From contig LUCW03001953.1 of assembly GCA_001586965.3 (NCBI GenBank), forward strand, positions 1-32,217: DNA of 32,217 bases, in the 5' to 3' direction. Below the pieces are notes generated by a model that did not search any database, was not told where the DNA came from, and saw nothing but the letters and a program-made list of their open reading frames with translations. This document shows positions 10,175 through 21,253 of the stretch, in pieces (the stretch's first letter is position 1; every line of letters starts with the position of its first letter). Source of the DNA: Sphaeroforma sirkka. Its lineage: Eukaryota > Opisthokonta > Ichthyosporea > Ichthyophonida. The position numbers and the translations under genes are program-made.

Positions 10175-10867
10175 TCAACAAATCTCGGCATTCTTACTTA
10201 GACAATTTATTTCGTGCTCAGTACTCGGTAAACTCTTAGCAAGCCAATCCACAATCGTACGCAAGACCCTCTTTGCCCTGCAATTGCACTGATGCCTATT
10301 TACTGACACGTAATGGCACTCCGCACCTCTCTCTATCCAGAAACTTTTCACATCTACTGAAATGAACGGACCACCCTCATCCATCACTACCTTCTTAGGC
10401 GTACCCCAAGGCAAAACTTGTTGTTGAACAAACTCTAATACCCCTTCAGTATTCTTCTCTTCCGGTGTGTATGGCCAACACCACATCATCCTCGAAAAAT
10501 GATCTATAGCCACCACTATTCCCTCAAAACGGTGAACTGTCCTTAGCAAGGTCAAATAATCCATGCCTATACACACTGCAACCCCTTTCGGCCTCTCAGG
10601 CTGCATTAATAACCCTGTATTCCCACGAAGCCCTTCAACTTGTTGACACGCAACACAACTCTTTAACACCTTTACAATCTGCGAGCGCAACACTTCCTCT
10701 CCATATTTGACCCTCAGGAACTGCCATGTCCTATCTATCCCAGCATGCGCTAAAGTCTGATGTACCAACGTAAGAACGTAATCTTGCAAAGGCTGAACAA
10801 GTTCTGACCATACACTCAGACCAATACACTTGAGCTGTTCACTAGCCGTCACATCCGGGTCCCACAT
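10175..10867 (-). pseudogene. Integrase fragment of a third retroelement family
   Basis: An open frame of 230 codons encodes an integrase zinc region (HQTLAH ... CVACQQ, an H-x4-H ... C-x2-C pattern), the first catalytic Asp in GMDYL and the second in VMDEGGPF. The third acidic residue, expected in a QxNxxAER-like motif, is Lys here (RAKRV), so the DDE triad is broken. The sequence differs clearly from families 1 and 2. No RT, RNase H or chromodomain accompanies it, and both sides border other elements, so it is a short relic. The last residues near 10175-10200 may already lie in foreign sequence. Confidence 0.75.
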
Positions 10868-10876
10868 CTTAGTAAT

Positions 10877-13800
10877 AAAGCGAAAACCAAAGTAAAAACG
10901 GTTTCGGTCATGACTTATCGAGTAAGTATGTGCCTATATGTACGAGTTCAAGACTCATGTTGTACTCTATGTCGTTTAGTATTTGGTCCAGTAACCATTT
11001 CCGATTTAGGCGCCTTACGTTTATTATTTGGTAAGGTAATAGCCAAAGGCTGTTCTTCATTAGTAAGTAAGTTTGAACAATTTTCTGCACTGTTGGTAAG
11101 CAGATCAAAAAGTTTAGTCACGTAGGAAGTAGGTGGCAAATAGGGAATTTCAGATCCGTCAGGGTTTGTAGTCACCTGAGGAAACCCTTTTCGTTTATCT
11201 CGTGTGTTCTTATGTAAATGCTTATTCCATTTCTTATTAAAGATACGAAGAAAGTCGCGAGATTCACGATATGCATCGGAGGTTAGCCAAGCTACTGTCC
11301 CATCCATGAAACGGGTCTTGTAGTAAGTGTAACCGTCTTCGGATGTTTTGTCAATTATATCTTTGACTTGTGACTCCATAACTGGTACATCAGAATCAAA
11401 TGAGCGAGCGAATGAGAGTTCGGAGGTAGGGATACGGCGAGTGCCTAGATTGGTTGCGCTAGTACCATCAATGTTATTCACTTCGTAAGTATCACTCTTC
11501 TCATCATGGTAGGAAATAACAAAAGGTCCTATTGTCTTAGAAGAGAGTTCGGTAACGTTGGCGTTTCGATTTATAATGTTAACGTAATCGCCGACTTTGA
11601 ACTGAACAATGTTCTTAGTGTTATTCCATCGGTCATACGCTTTAAGTAGGACGCGATTTTTGTGCTCGAGTAAACAGGGGTAAACAACGTTCTGCATATG
11701 CTCGATCTTTTTTGTAGCCACGGGGTAGCGTGTTTCTCGGGCGCAGTTTTATCAAACGTTGCTTGTAATTCACTATAGCGGCCAAAGAAATAGTGAAACG
11801 GGAGTGTTCCAGTTTGAGGATTCATGCAGTTATTCATTTGAGTCTGAACCCATTTCAAATGATAAGGCCACATATCCTCAACGTCGTCTAGTGCGGTACG
11901 CAAGAGTTTCTTAAGTTCTCTATGACGTGTCTCATTTGCACCCTGCGTTTTTGAGGTTTGTAAGGAACACCACGCCTATGGGTCATGCCTGATACGAGTA
12001 TAAGTGCCTCCATTGCGTCGGTACAAAACTCACTACCGTTATCAGAACATAGTACTCGGGGAAACCGAAGTCATTGAAGACGTGATAGCATAATTCTGCC
12101 ACTGTTTGTGGACGTTTGTTCGGTATTGCATAAAGCAAGTTATAGCCCGAAGCCACACATAAGAAATGACAGATATATACATCGCCAGTATGCTTGGATC
12201 GCGGGAGTTTAACCAAATCGACTATGACTCGGCGCATCGGTTGGTCTTCTGTCACACTTTTTAGGGTGCCCAACCGTATCGCTTGATCTGGTTCTTTTCA
12301 CAATCAGTACAGCGTCGGTATACTTCACGTATGGTTTCGTTCAGCGCCGGGTGATCAAGCCCTGCACGAATAGCCATTTTATAAGTATGCTCATATGCTC
12401 GATGCGTTAAATTATGTATAATTTTAACTCTACTTTCGAGCTCCTCTAAGTCAGTCAGATTCTGCGTAACGCTGGCTGGATGAACCATAGTCCTGTTGGA
12501 AAGGGCAACCTCAGTATCAGGAGGGTAGACTCCTGAGATACATAATTGACAACATTGGATTGTTGAAGTATCTTCTTCAGTTGTTTCGCAATTCCTGGCT
12601 GTTCTTTAAGCAGCTTTAAGTAGTTGAGTGCGAGCTTCAGGTTCTCTTAGAGTTTTGAGTCTTTGATCCATGGCCTTAGCTAGTTCCATGTTTTTTACGA
12701 TCTAATGCCGTTTCAATCGGCATTACCTCGACTGCAATCTTGTTGGGTGCATGTGTTGTACGAGTCTTGAGCTTTTGTTCAAACTCTTTAGACTCCTCTA
12801 GTTTAGCTAAGAATTCGGTTGAGGGTTTCCACTTAGTGGTACCTGCAGGACCGATGCGACAAACAATGGTGTGTTTCCAAGGCGTCTTCTTAATAGAATA
12901 GGATCCCTGATACAAGAACGTGTCGGTTTCACGGTCGACATAAATAGGTTCGTCTTGAATCATATTAATTAAATCACGTATCCATGGGTCGGAGTTACGT
13001 AAGGGACAACACAGCGTAATGGTAGATTTAGTAATATTAACATAATTTAACAACTGTGCGATAAGTTGACAAGGTGGGTTAGCCCACGCATTATGCTTTG
13101 ATAAGTCAAGCTGAAATGCATCACCTTTAGGATGAGTCAACGACCTATATTCAGAAACCTGTTTGTTATGTTCTGCGGCGAACATATCAACAGTAAATGG
13201 ACCCCATCGTGATTGAGCGAGGTTAAACCATTTCTTATTTAGCATCCAATCGGTTGCTAATAACTCCTTGACTGTTTTCTGGTAGTCGGGCACAAGTCGT
13301 GAGAGCATGTCAGGAAGATGGTTATGTATTCCTGGTATGTGTGTTATATTAAAAGCGAACTTGGCAATAATGTCATGCCAGCGGCTCACCAACTGTAAAT
13401 CAGGGTTCATATCTTTTAAGTATGTTAAAGACTTTTGATCACAGGCGACAGTAAAGTAACTTCCATAAAGGTAGTTTTTAAACTGTCTTAGCGCAGTAAC
13501 TATAGCAAGGAGCTCTTGTTTAACGGTAGGGTAATTCCGTTGACTCTTATTATAACTCTTGCTAAAGAATTGTATGTAGCGCGGTTTACCATTTATCGTT
13601 TGGTAAAGCACTCCACCTACCGCTCGATCTGAAGCGTCGGTTGCTACTTGGAATGGGACACCATCCACAGGGTACTGCATGATGAGTGCGTCCATTACTT
13701 TACTTTTGACTAGTTTAAATGCATCATCACATTCTTTAGTCCAAAGCTTTCCCAAAGGTCCTTTGTGCAGCCGTGGGTGACTGAAAGGCTTTAAGTAATG

Positions 13801-13942
13801 AGAAAGATGCGGTACCGAATCCGAGAAGAAGTTAACAAACCCACACACAGAGTTCACATCTCTTCCAGTAATTGGTGTTGATAAATCCAACAGAAACTGT
13901 TTCTTGCCAGGATCAATTTCTACCCCTGCTGCAGATACTTTG
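10877..13942 (-). pseudogene. Element F: family 2 chromovirus pol fragment (RT end to 3' UTR)
   Basis: Nearly identical to 22485-25553 of element G but inverted. It covers the RT C-terminus, RNase H (TDASD), Dam-like domain (about 12950-13210), integrase and the chromodomain-like end, stopping 75 bp after the pol stop and before the LTR. Frame is lost at about 12690 (six T where G has five A), 12263 (one-base deletion), 12055 (four-base deletion), 11950 (two-base gain) and 11712 (two-base gain). F keeps TAC (Tyr) where G has the nonsense TAA, so G's stop is a private change. The 5' cut lies at the edge of the LTR at 13943. No target duplication is visible. Confidence 0.9.
12950..13210 (-). 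other. Dam-like methyltransferase domain in element F (NPPC variant)
   Basis: The inverted, nearly identical counterpart of 23214-23480, inside an uninterrupted part of F (13890-12676). It also has VDMFAAEHN and NPPC, so the Cys variant is a family 2 trait rather than a private change in G. Confidence 0.6.
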
Positions 13943-14193
13943 TGTAGTAAGTATACGCGAGATAACTGTATCTCAACATTCTCCCTCCTCAGGGAGGGGG
14001 ACGTTGTTCATTTATTAGTAATTATAAACAGTAATCCTAAAATGACTGACTCTTAAATGAGTCATTAGTCATGTGCTGTAAAACCAGCAAAACCCTAAAA
14101 CCCAGTTTATCAGATTATTCTGATATACTGTAAAACTTGTAATAAACCTAAAATAATAATCAAATAAATATAAGTACTTGTATTCTGACCACA
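13943..14193 (-). repeat. 3' LTR of element E
   Basis: A 251-bp sequence nearly identical to 27085-27332. In element orientation it begins TGTGGTCAG and ends TTACTACA, giving TG...CA ends. A G6 purine tract abuts its start on the element side. AATAAA occurs near its end. Several hairpins are visible, for example GAGATA-ACTG-TATCTC, CTCCCT-CCTC-AGGGAG and TGACTC-TTAAAT-GAGTCA. The sequence on its other side is the broken pol of element F, with no matching target duplication. Confidence 0.75.
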
Positions 14194-14200
14194 ACCCCCC
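14194..14200 (-). other. Probable polypurine tract of element E
   Basis: On the minus strand GTTTTGGGGGGT abuts the TGTGG start of the LTR. A purine run directly upstream of the 3' LTR primes plus-strand synthesis in LTR elements. It supports calling 13943-14193 the 3' LTR of E. Confidence 0.55.
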
Positions 14201-14266
14201 AAAACTGAAGCACTGAACAAAGCAGTGTGCCAGTTTCAGAGATGATAAGAATAACATAGTACCTTA

Positions 14267-14391
14267 TGTGCTGGCATTATCCTCGAGAGCTAGAGCATTG
14301 TGCTGGCATTTATCCTCGAGAGCTAGAGCATTGTGCTGGCATTTATCCTCAGATAGAGCATTGTGCTGGCATTTTACCTCAGAGAGCTAGA
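14267..14391. repeat. Minisatellite block 1, ~33-bp unit, 4 copies
   Basis: Four consecutive units of the form TGTGCTGGCATTTATCCTC followed by GAGAGCTAGAGCAT, with one copy shortened (CTCAGATAGAG). The core shares GCTGG.TTTAT.CTC.GAGCTAGAG with block 2. Confidence 0.9.
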
Positions 14392-14591
14392 AGACTCGAT
14401 GTATACGTCTCGAGCGACCCGTCGTGTTGGAATTCTTGAAGCTACTGTTCATCTGTATCAGCATATAGGATTTTGGCAAGTACAATATAGGACTGTACTT
14501 GTGTCGGAGAAAAAACTGCTAGTGGCAGAAACCGTGCAAACCATTAACCCGCTGTTTCAAAACAAAGCCCAATGAGTTGTTTGATTGATTT

Positions 14592-14905
14592 CGCTGTTTT
14601 ATACTCCGAAGCTAGAGTGGCTCATTTAACCTCGCGAGCTTGAGCCGCTGACGATTTGCCCTCACGAGCTCGAGTGCTAACCGTTTATTCTCATGAGCTC
14701 GAGTGGCTGGTTTATACTCGGGAGCTAGAGAGTTGCTGGTTTATACTCGGGAGCTAGAGTTGCTAGTTTATACTCGGGAGCTAGAGTTGCTGGTTTATAC
14801 TCGGGAGCTAGAGTCGCTGCTTTTTATACTCAAGAGCTCAAGTGGCTGGTTTATACTCGGGAGCTAGAGTTGCTGGTTTATGCTCCAGAGCTTGAGCTCG
14901 ATATC
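14592..14905. repeat. Minisatellite block 2, ~27-30-bp unit, ~11 copies
   Basis: About eleven units of the form CTGGTTTATACTCGGGAGC followed by TAGAGTTG. The four leftmost are diverged (for example CTCATTTAACCTCGCGAGC), while the central ones are almost identical, as in a recently expanded array. It directly abuts the C-terminal end of element E pol. Confidence 0.9.
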
Positions 14906-16449
14906 CGAGAACAAAGTTATATTGAAGATAAAGTATTAGAACTGTGCACGTTGGCGCTTACGTGTCCGTGTCTGCGAAGCTTTGTGGTAGGCCGCGATAT
15001 CGTTGGCATCATCAAAAGCTTCTGCTGCTGTTTCCACGTTGGTTCGCCTTCTCGCCATCTCACCAGGTATTCTAATTTCCCCGTCTCATCATTCGTACGA
15101 TGTGTGATAATATGGCGAAACTCAACCCCTCCTTCGGTCCATAAGTCTTCGTTAATTGGTGGGTCTGTGCGTCTATGCACTAAACGGAGGAGTTCCACCC
15201 GTACCGGTTTGGTCTTGAATTCTGGTGGGGCGGAACCATCCTTGTTCGCTAACTCGTAGCGTTGGCCGTGTCTAGCTTTGACTACATATGGTCCAAACAA
15301 TGGCCGCATAGCCTTCGTTGTTCGGCCTTCTGATCGTACCATGACCACATCTCCTTCGTCGAAATGTACCAAGTCGTGAGCATGCAGGCGGTCAAATGTC
15401 GTCGTAAGCTTGCCTGTATACTTCTTGATAATGTGATGGAGGGTCGGCAATATAGTGTCCTGTAACTGGTCTAATCGTTGTGCCCAGGTGTCATACGATT
15501 TTAGAAAACCCAAATCCGGTAACTCGTCCGTGAAATCGGCGAACGGAACATGGCGGCGGCCAAAGTACACGCTAAACGGTGCACTCTTATGGCGACGGGA
15601 TATCCGAAGGTTCTGGTATAGCATCGTAAACGGAAGGCGTTCGTCCCATCGAAGGGGAACTGCCTCACAGCATTGTCCAATAGAACGTGTAATCTCCTTG
15701 TGACGTCGTTCTGCCGCGCCCAGCACTTGGGGTCGATATGGTGGAGACACCATATGTAGCATCCCCACTTCCTGGATCAGAAGCTTCACTAACTTGTTGG
15801 TGAACTCCTTCCCCATGTCTGTTTGGATTTTACGGGGAAGCCATGTTCGCCAAAAAATCTCTATGAGTGTCTGTGTCGTGGTTTCCTTTGTCTTGTCCGG
15901 TGTGGCTCGAAGGATAGAATAGCCTGTGGCGATGTCTAAGACGTAAAGAATATAATTGTTCTTGCGTCTGGAATCCAGTGGCATCGGGATGTAGTCCACT
16001 TGAATATGGTCCCACGGGTAGCGTGCATCGATGCTAACCATCGGGTGGAAACCTTTACGAAGTGTGTCCTGTCCCAAAAATGTGCCACATTGCCGCTTAA
16101 CTTCTGTGGCTAACTCAAGTGCCCCTGGCCAAACGTGACCGTTCTGACGAAGTTGTTGGACTGTGTCCGCCGCCCCATGATGTCCTTGTTCGTGTTGCGC
16201 TTGCGTGAGTTGCGTACGACGCTGTTTCTCCGCCGGAATCGCTTGTGCAAACGCCGGTTGACCCTCTGCATCTGCCAGTGCCACTGAGATTTCTCGCGCT
16301 GTGTCTAAGCACATGACATATTTTGTATGCTTTGGTTCTGCAAAACCAAGTCGCTGTGAAAACAGCGGGTCCAGTTTGAATCCATTGGGAGGACCCACCC
16401 GTGCTACTACGGTATGACCCCATGGTGTCTTCCCACATGCGTACTTAGC

Positions 16450-16745
16450 GTACTTGAGGAACGTGTGTGGCGTCCGTGGTACCAGCACCGGTTCTGTCTG
16501 CAATAACTGCTTGAACAGGTCGAACCATGGTGCTTTTGGTACCCATGGTAGACATACTGTGGCCCGTGCGCCGTCGGCTCGTATCTTGCGTAACATCCTG
16601 TGTATCTGTTCCCAAGGCGGGTTCATCCATCCATCGACTATCGACCAGTCGTGGGCAAACGCTTCTTCCCCATCATCCTTCGTCCAGAACCGAGGAAGCT
16701 GAGCGTTGGTTGGGTCCGCAAATACATCTATGTCATTCGGTCCAA
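16450..16745 (-). other. Dam-like N6-adenine methyltransferase domain in element E pol
   Basis: This is the best-preserved copy of the domain. On the minus strand it reads DIDVFADPTN..LPRF, then EEAFAHDWS, GWMNPPW (tetrapeptide at 16623-16612), then ATVCLPWVPKAPWF and PVLVPR. DVFA...N...PRF, the DW and the NPPW match the layout of phage-type Dam methyltransferases. It sits between RNase H and the integrase zinc region in an uninterrupted frame. Confidence 0.7.
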
Positions 16746-18529
16746 AGTGTTGTTGCGCTTGTTCAAAGTAACTAGGGAATAACTGCCAGCCGTCTGTATA
16801 CATTATTTCGAGTTCGTCCTGCTCCGCTGTCCCCTCGTGTACTCTATTTAACATGTCCGGGAGCACATTTGTCTCTCCTGGTATATGCGATATGGTAAAG
16901 TTGAATGGCGCGATGATATGATGCCATCTCTGAAGCATCGGATTAAGCTTGAGCTGTGTGTCATATATACAAGGGCCTTGTGGTCCGTGAAGACCGCAAA
17001 CCGTTGCCCATCCAAGTATTCCCTGAAATGTGTCAGTCCATATACCAATGCCAGTAACTCCTTCATAGGTGTGGCGTAGTTCTGTTGCGCATGGTTCAGA
17101 GTCTTACTAAAGAACATTAAGTAATGTTTCTTACCGTTGACCCATTGGAATAGCGCTCCCCCCTAAACCGTAATCGCTAGCGTCGGTTTCCAAGTTCAGA
17201 GGAATGCCGTCGACCGGAAAGTGTAACGCCACAGCATTCACCACTGCGTCCTTCATTGCCTGCCACGCCTGTGCATGTCTCTCCTCCCAACGATCACCTA
17301 TCAACTCCTTTGGTTTGAGTTTGCAAAATTCGCGCAAGGGTGCAACCGTGTTCGCGAAATTAGGCAGATGTTCGTGGAGGTAATTTGCTAAACCCAACGC
17401 CGAGGCTATATCTTTGTATCGTAGTGGTGTGGGCCAGTCGATCAGCTTGGCCTGCTTTTTCATGGTCAATGTCAATGCCTTGTGCCGATACTTTCTTCCT
17501 AGGATCATGACTTCGGAGATAGCGAAGTGGCACTTGGCAGGGTTAAAGCTTAAAACTGTGGTATGTTAAGCGTTGTATCACCTTCTGCACCGTCCTAACG
17601 TGTTCGTCATAACCGTCACTGGCGATAACTATGTCATCGATATAGTGGTGAACCGGTAAGCCATCAAGTATTGTACTCAAGGTACGTTGGAACTGCTGCG
17701 TGAGTACATGAAGACCGAACGGTGCTGAGCAATGAACGAGTACTGATAACGTTCAATCGTGTGTAAAACTAAATAAGTATTGTGAGTCTGGATGGATGGG
17801 CAGCCTGTGGTATGCAGCCGATATGTCCAGCGTCGTGTAGTACTTCTTACTCTTGAGGCGAGATATGAGTTCGTTGACCTTGGGGATCAGGAACTGGTCA
17901 CCAAGAATAAGCGCGTTAACGGCACGCATGTCTAAACACACGCGTACCTTCTTGACGTTGCCTTCCGCATCGAATGTCGGTACCGCAAGGAGAGGAAGAT
18001 TAACAGTCGTTGGTGTCGTTCGTTTCGTGATCACCAAATCCGTCAACCACTTCTTCACTTGTTCATCCACATAGTGGAGCCATCGATCGGATACGAAGTT
18101 ACGCGCCGATCGCCGCATCTGCAACGCTTGTTCATGGGTTACTGGGATGGTTACCTCACTCCCTTCCAGACGACAGCGCGCGTTGTCGGCAATTTTGCAT
18201 GTGGCTTCCAAATCCTGTGCCAACCGTTCGCGTACATCGACGGGTTCCGTCGTGTTAGGTGCTTGTCGGCGTGGTATGGGTTCGAGGAGCTCTTCTAGTT
18301 CTGTAGGGTCTATTGGTGCAAGTGGCGATTTGGATACCGCCTATGTATAGGCCCAAACCTTTCAACATATCTTGTACCTTGAACTATAACATCTATACCC
18401 GTCGGCAAGTTCATCAATTCCTAAACCGTCGATAATTCTGGTACCGTACCTTATAGGTACCGCTTCCGTCGTCCCCAGTCGAGGAGTTCGCACCGCCTTG
18501 TCAGCTAAATATAAAAGCTACCCAGGTGG

Positions 18530-18533
18530 TGCC
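18530..18533. other. Target-site duplication TGCC, left copy (element G)
   Basis: TGCC precedes the TGTAG start of the 5' LTR and TGCC follows the TTTACA end of the 3' LTR (26189-26192). In element E's protease frame (minus strand), joining the flanks with a single GGCA gives ACT-CCG-GCA-CCA-CCT without shifting frame, which confirms the duplication and the insertion point. Confidence 0.85.
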
Positions 18534-19131
18534 TGTAGAAATACGGCCTCCGGTCAGTCTAAAATATCAAGATCAATTGAGATAATACATTGGTTTTTTA
18601 TTTGTATTTTAAATAATTTAGTACAAGCTCTTTTTCCAATATTTCCAAAGTGTTCTAAATTCACTTTGATGGCTCCAATAGCCTGAGTATTTGGTATGAC
18701 TCATCTACTTGGACCTATTTGAGACATTAGTAGATGTAGGATATTATAAACTAAATTTTATAATCTCCGAACTACTACTTATAGATTTTGGTCCTCCCGC
18801 CAATCTCCAAAATCCAATAAGTCTTTTTTCTTTTTTTAAACTTTTCTTCAGATGGAACTTTATTTATATCAGCTAATGTATTAACGTGACTTACGTTATT
18901 ATGTCTATTTACAAATTAGGCAAGTGGTCATGAACTCTTAGTACTTCTAGTGAAAATTATTCAATAAAGAACAGCTAGAGGTACGCCCTGTGTGATCGAG
19001 GATATTTAGGCTCTTAACAAGAGGCAGTCCCGATCATTCTTACACAAGCTACCACTGCTAAATCCTAACTGACTAAATTGTATTTTAGTTTAATATAGTT
19101 TGAAACCTAGTAATTTCCATCGAAGTTTACA
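18534..19131 (+). repeat. 5' LTR of element G
   Basis: 598 bp, TGTAGAAATACGG...GTTTACA, matching 25606-26188. It contains AATAAA at 18963-18968, a plausible polyadenylation signal. Compared with the 3' LTR it has about 13 extra bases near 19065 (AATCCTAACTGAC region). Confidence 0.93.
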
Positions 19132-19210
19132 TATTTTTCAGTTATTTAGTAGTTACAGTAGTGTACTGCTTCTAGACTGTCTGACATCGATTTACTATCC
19201 AGCAAATACT

Positions 19211-21253
19211 ATGGCTAAGGGTACTTCTAAAGGCAAGGGAGCCGCTAGCTCTAAGCCTGCTAAGCCTGCCGAGGTTCCTGAGGTCCCTGTGGAAACACCT
19301 AGCCTGTCTGGAGTTGAGCCTGCCGAGGATACTGTTGGGGAAGCAAATTCTGAGGTTGGTACAGAGGATTATTCTGAGGATGACTCGTCGGATCCTAAAG
19401 CCTTGGAAGAAGAGGTATCTACTACCGCGGAAAGGCTCGCCAGCGTCCGTGTATCACCTAGGAGTGAAGCTCAGGACCCCAGCTTGCCCCCCCTGACCAC
19501 GTGCCGTCAAATATTGGGGATAAACGTCGAAAGGCTGGAAAATTCGTGGATACGAATGTCGAGGGGGCATTATAACTCCACATCTAAAGGACACTCCAGC
19601 ACAAATCCGGCGTGAAAAGGAAGTATTGGACCTGTCCGAAAATTTCGGTTTCGCCATCGATGGAGAAGCCATTCCATTCAGCTCAAATCTTGGGGCCGAA
19701 GCTGAGGACGCCATAACTCGACAACGAGTGGTTGGATCCTCTCAATCTCGACGCCAATTGAACCGCACTGAAGCGCTCTTGAAGGAGCTAGCGGCAGCAG
19801 CAGTTGTGGACCCCTCTATCGTGTCCCACTTGGCTGATATTCTTCCTATACCGAAGAAGAAGAAGAAAATTCGGGCCCAGTTTCGAACCCGAGACCTACT
19901 GGTTTACCAGCCAGTATGTTTACCACTAAGCCAGTTACCACTGGCGAGAGAGAAAATATTTCAAAATTTAATCTCTATAGCTCTGATGCTACCATTGACC
20001 ATCCTCTTGACAAACCTAACCCTGTCAGAGGATATGATCGTATGGAACTCGATGAGGCTTACCATCCTCGTAATATCGACCCTCATTTGCCAACTAACCC
20101 TGGTAATCACGATTTTGGCAATCGCTACACCAGTACCTCGTTAGAGAGTTCCCGCTCTAATCCTGAGGATGAGGAAGTGAGAACCAGACATACTCGTCTC
20201 AGGCTATTACGCTCTGGTATGCAAGTCCTTGAGGACCGTCTATTGAATGACTCTGACCTTGACGATAGGAAAGCGGATAACATTCGCTATCTAATCGATA
20301 ACAAGAGAAAGGAAATAAACACCATCTTGGCACTAGCAGCCCGTAGCACTGAGCATGAGCCTCGTGAACACTTAGAACCAAGCTTTATAAAGCAGCTAGG
20401 TAACGCGCAGGCTGAGGTCGATTTCTCTACTAATGAGAGTACAGTGGAGACACTGAAGGCCTTCGACCAACTTAAGGAGTCTGCCAGCCTTAGGGATAAG
20501 CAGATGATGAATGCCTTTATTCATTTCTGTGAGCCAGGTGAATGGCGAACTATCTTGAAGGCTCATGAGCCCAACTGGAAAGCCCTACCCTGGCACCAGT
20601 TGCGTGATAATATACTTAACACCTTTTTTTGAAGATGCACGTGACCGTGAACTTTTTAGAGTCTCGCAAGTTCTTTGCGAACGATACCACTATTCGAGGT
20701 GCTCTAGCTCATATGACATATATGAATACTCGGATGGGTGGTCGTACCTATACTGGCGAATATTTATTAATTTGTCAGATGATGGAGACTCTGGGAGCTA
20801 ACCTCTTTAAGAAAGTCAATGATGACATCATCGCCTATGGTGATTTGCGATCTATGCCTTGGTCTGTCTTTGAGAAGATAGTTCACAAGCATACCAATTC
20901 CTCTACTAGAGTACTTTAGTACCACGAGCTACACCCAGCCCACTAAGCGAAACGCAGTAGAGACTAATACTGCGCGTAGTACTAAGAAACCTCGCACTAC
21001 TACTGGAGGGGGTACTGGCTCTACTTCTACCGAACCGAAAGGTGAAAAGAAGGTGAGAGCGCCTTGCAAGAAGTGTGGTTACAACCTCACAAAACGTAAT
21101 GGCAAGTGGAATGGTAGACACGACCCTGTTAAGTGTGCACCAGGCAAGCCAGATTTTGGACACTATATGAAAGAGTGTGCTACTTGCAAGGGTACTAACG
21201 GTTGGCACAAAGAGGATTGCAAGGACTTACCGGACGTCCAAGTTAAGCACTGA
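19211..21253 (+). pseudogene. Gag of element G (frame-broken)
   Basis: ATG 19211 begins a Lys/Ala/Pro-rich then acidic N-terminus. A capsid-like region follows (open 19916-20632, rich in Asp, Arg and Leu). The C-terminal basic Thr/Ser linker leads to two zinc fingers at about 21065-21229: Cys-x2-Cys-x14-His-x4-Cys and Cys-x2-Cys-x6-His-x3-Cys. It ends at TGA 21251-21253. The frame changes near 19490 (C7 run), 19565 (G5 run), 19860-19910, 20625 (T8 run) and 20655. Several breaks are in homopolymers, so a correct sequence could be more open than it looks. Gag would form particles and package element RNA. It is unrelated at sequence level to family 1 gag by eye. Confidence 0.8.

Larger units (their letters stand above)
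14194..14935 (-). other. 3' non-coding region of element E
   Basis: 742 bp separate the pol stop (TAA at 14938-14936, minus strand, after restoring register) from the LTR. The region is filled by two blocks of related minisatellite (listed separately) separated by about 200 bp of unique sequence (14392-14591). A plus-strand open stretch at 14363-14575 crosses the repeats, has no recognisable domain and is not called as a gene. Confidence 0.6.
14936..18533 (-). pseudogene. Pol of element E: protease tail, RT, RNase H, Dam-like domain, integrase, chromodomain
   Basis: The longest open part is 16938-14917, covering the end of RNase H, the Dam-like domain (NPPW at 16623-16612), integrase with HHCC and DDE regions, the GPYVVKA module and the first half of a chromodomain (EYLVRW, PTW). 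One extra base near 15035 destroys the chromodomain end. Upstream, RT is visible at 18223-17753 (VCLDMRAVNAL, TTLDISAAYHRLPI), with YIDD at 17644-17633, and RNase H ETDASDYG in 17508-17131. Frame breaks lie near 16960 (one A lost), 17158-17163 (six C, five expected), 17500, 17548, 17735-17756 and 18330-18400. Most are single-base changes in short runs. The family is certain; the copy is not functional as read. Confidence 0.9.

Noticed and set aside
10168..10180. tRNA-like B box (GGTTCGACGCC) on the plus strand
   Set aside because: No A box, acceptor stem or cloverleaf could be fitted around it, and a primer-binding-site reading on the other strand also lacks the needed length to a CCA-complement.
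14363..14575. Plus-strand ORF between the two minisatellite blocks
   Set aside because: It starts inside the tandem repeats, has no recognisable domain, and lies in the 3' non-coding region of the opposite-strand element.
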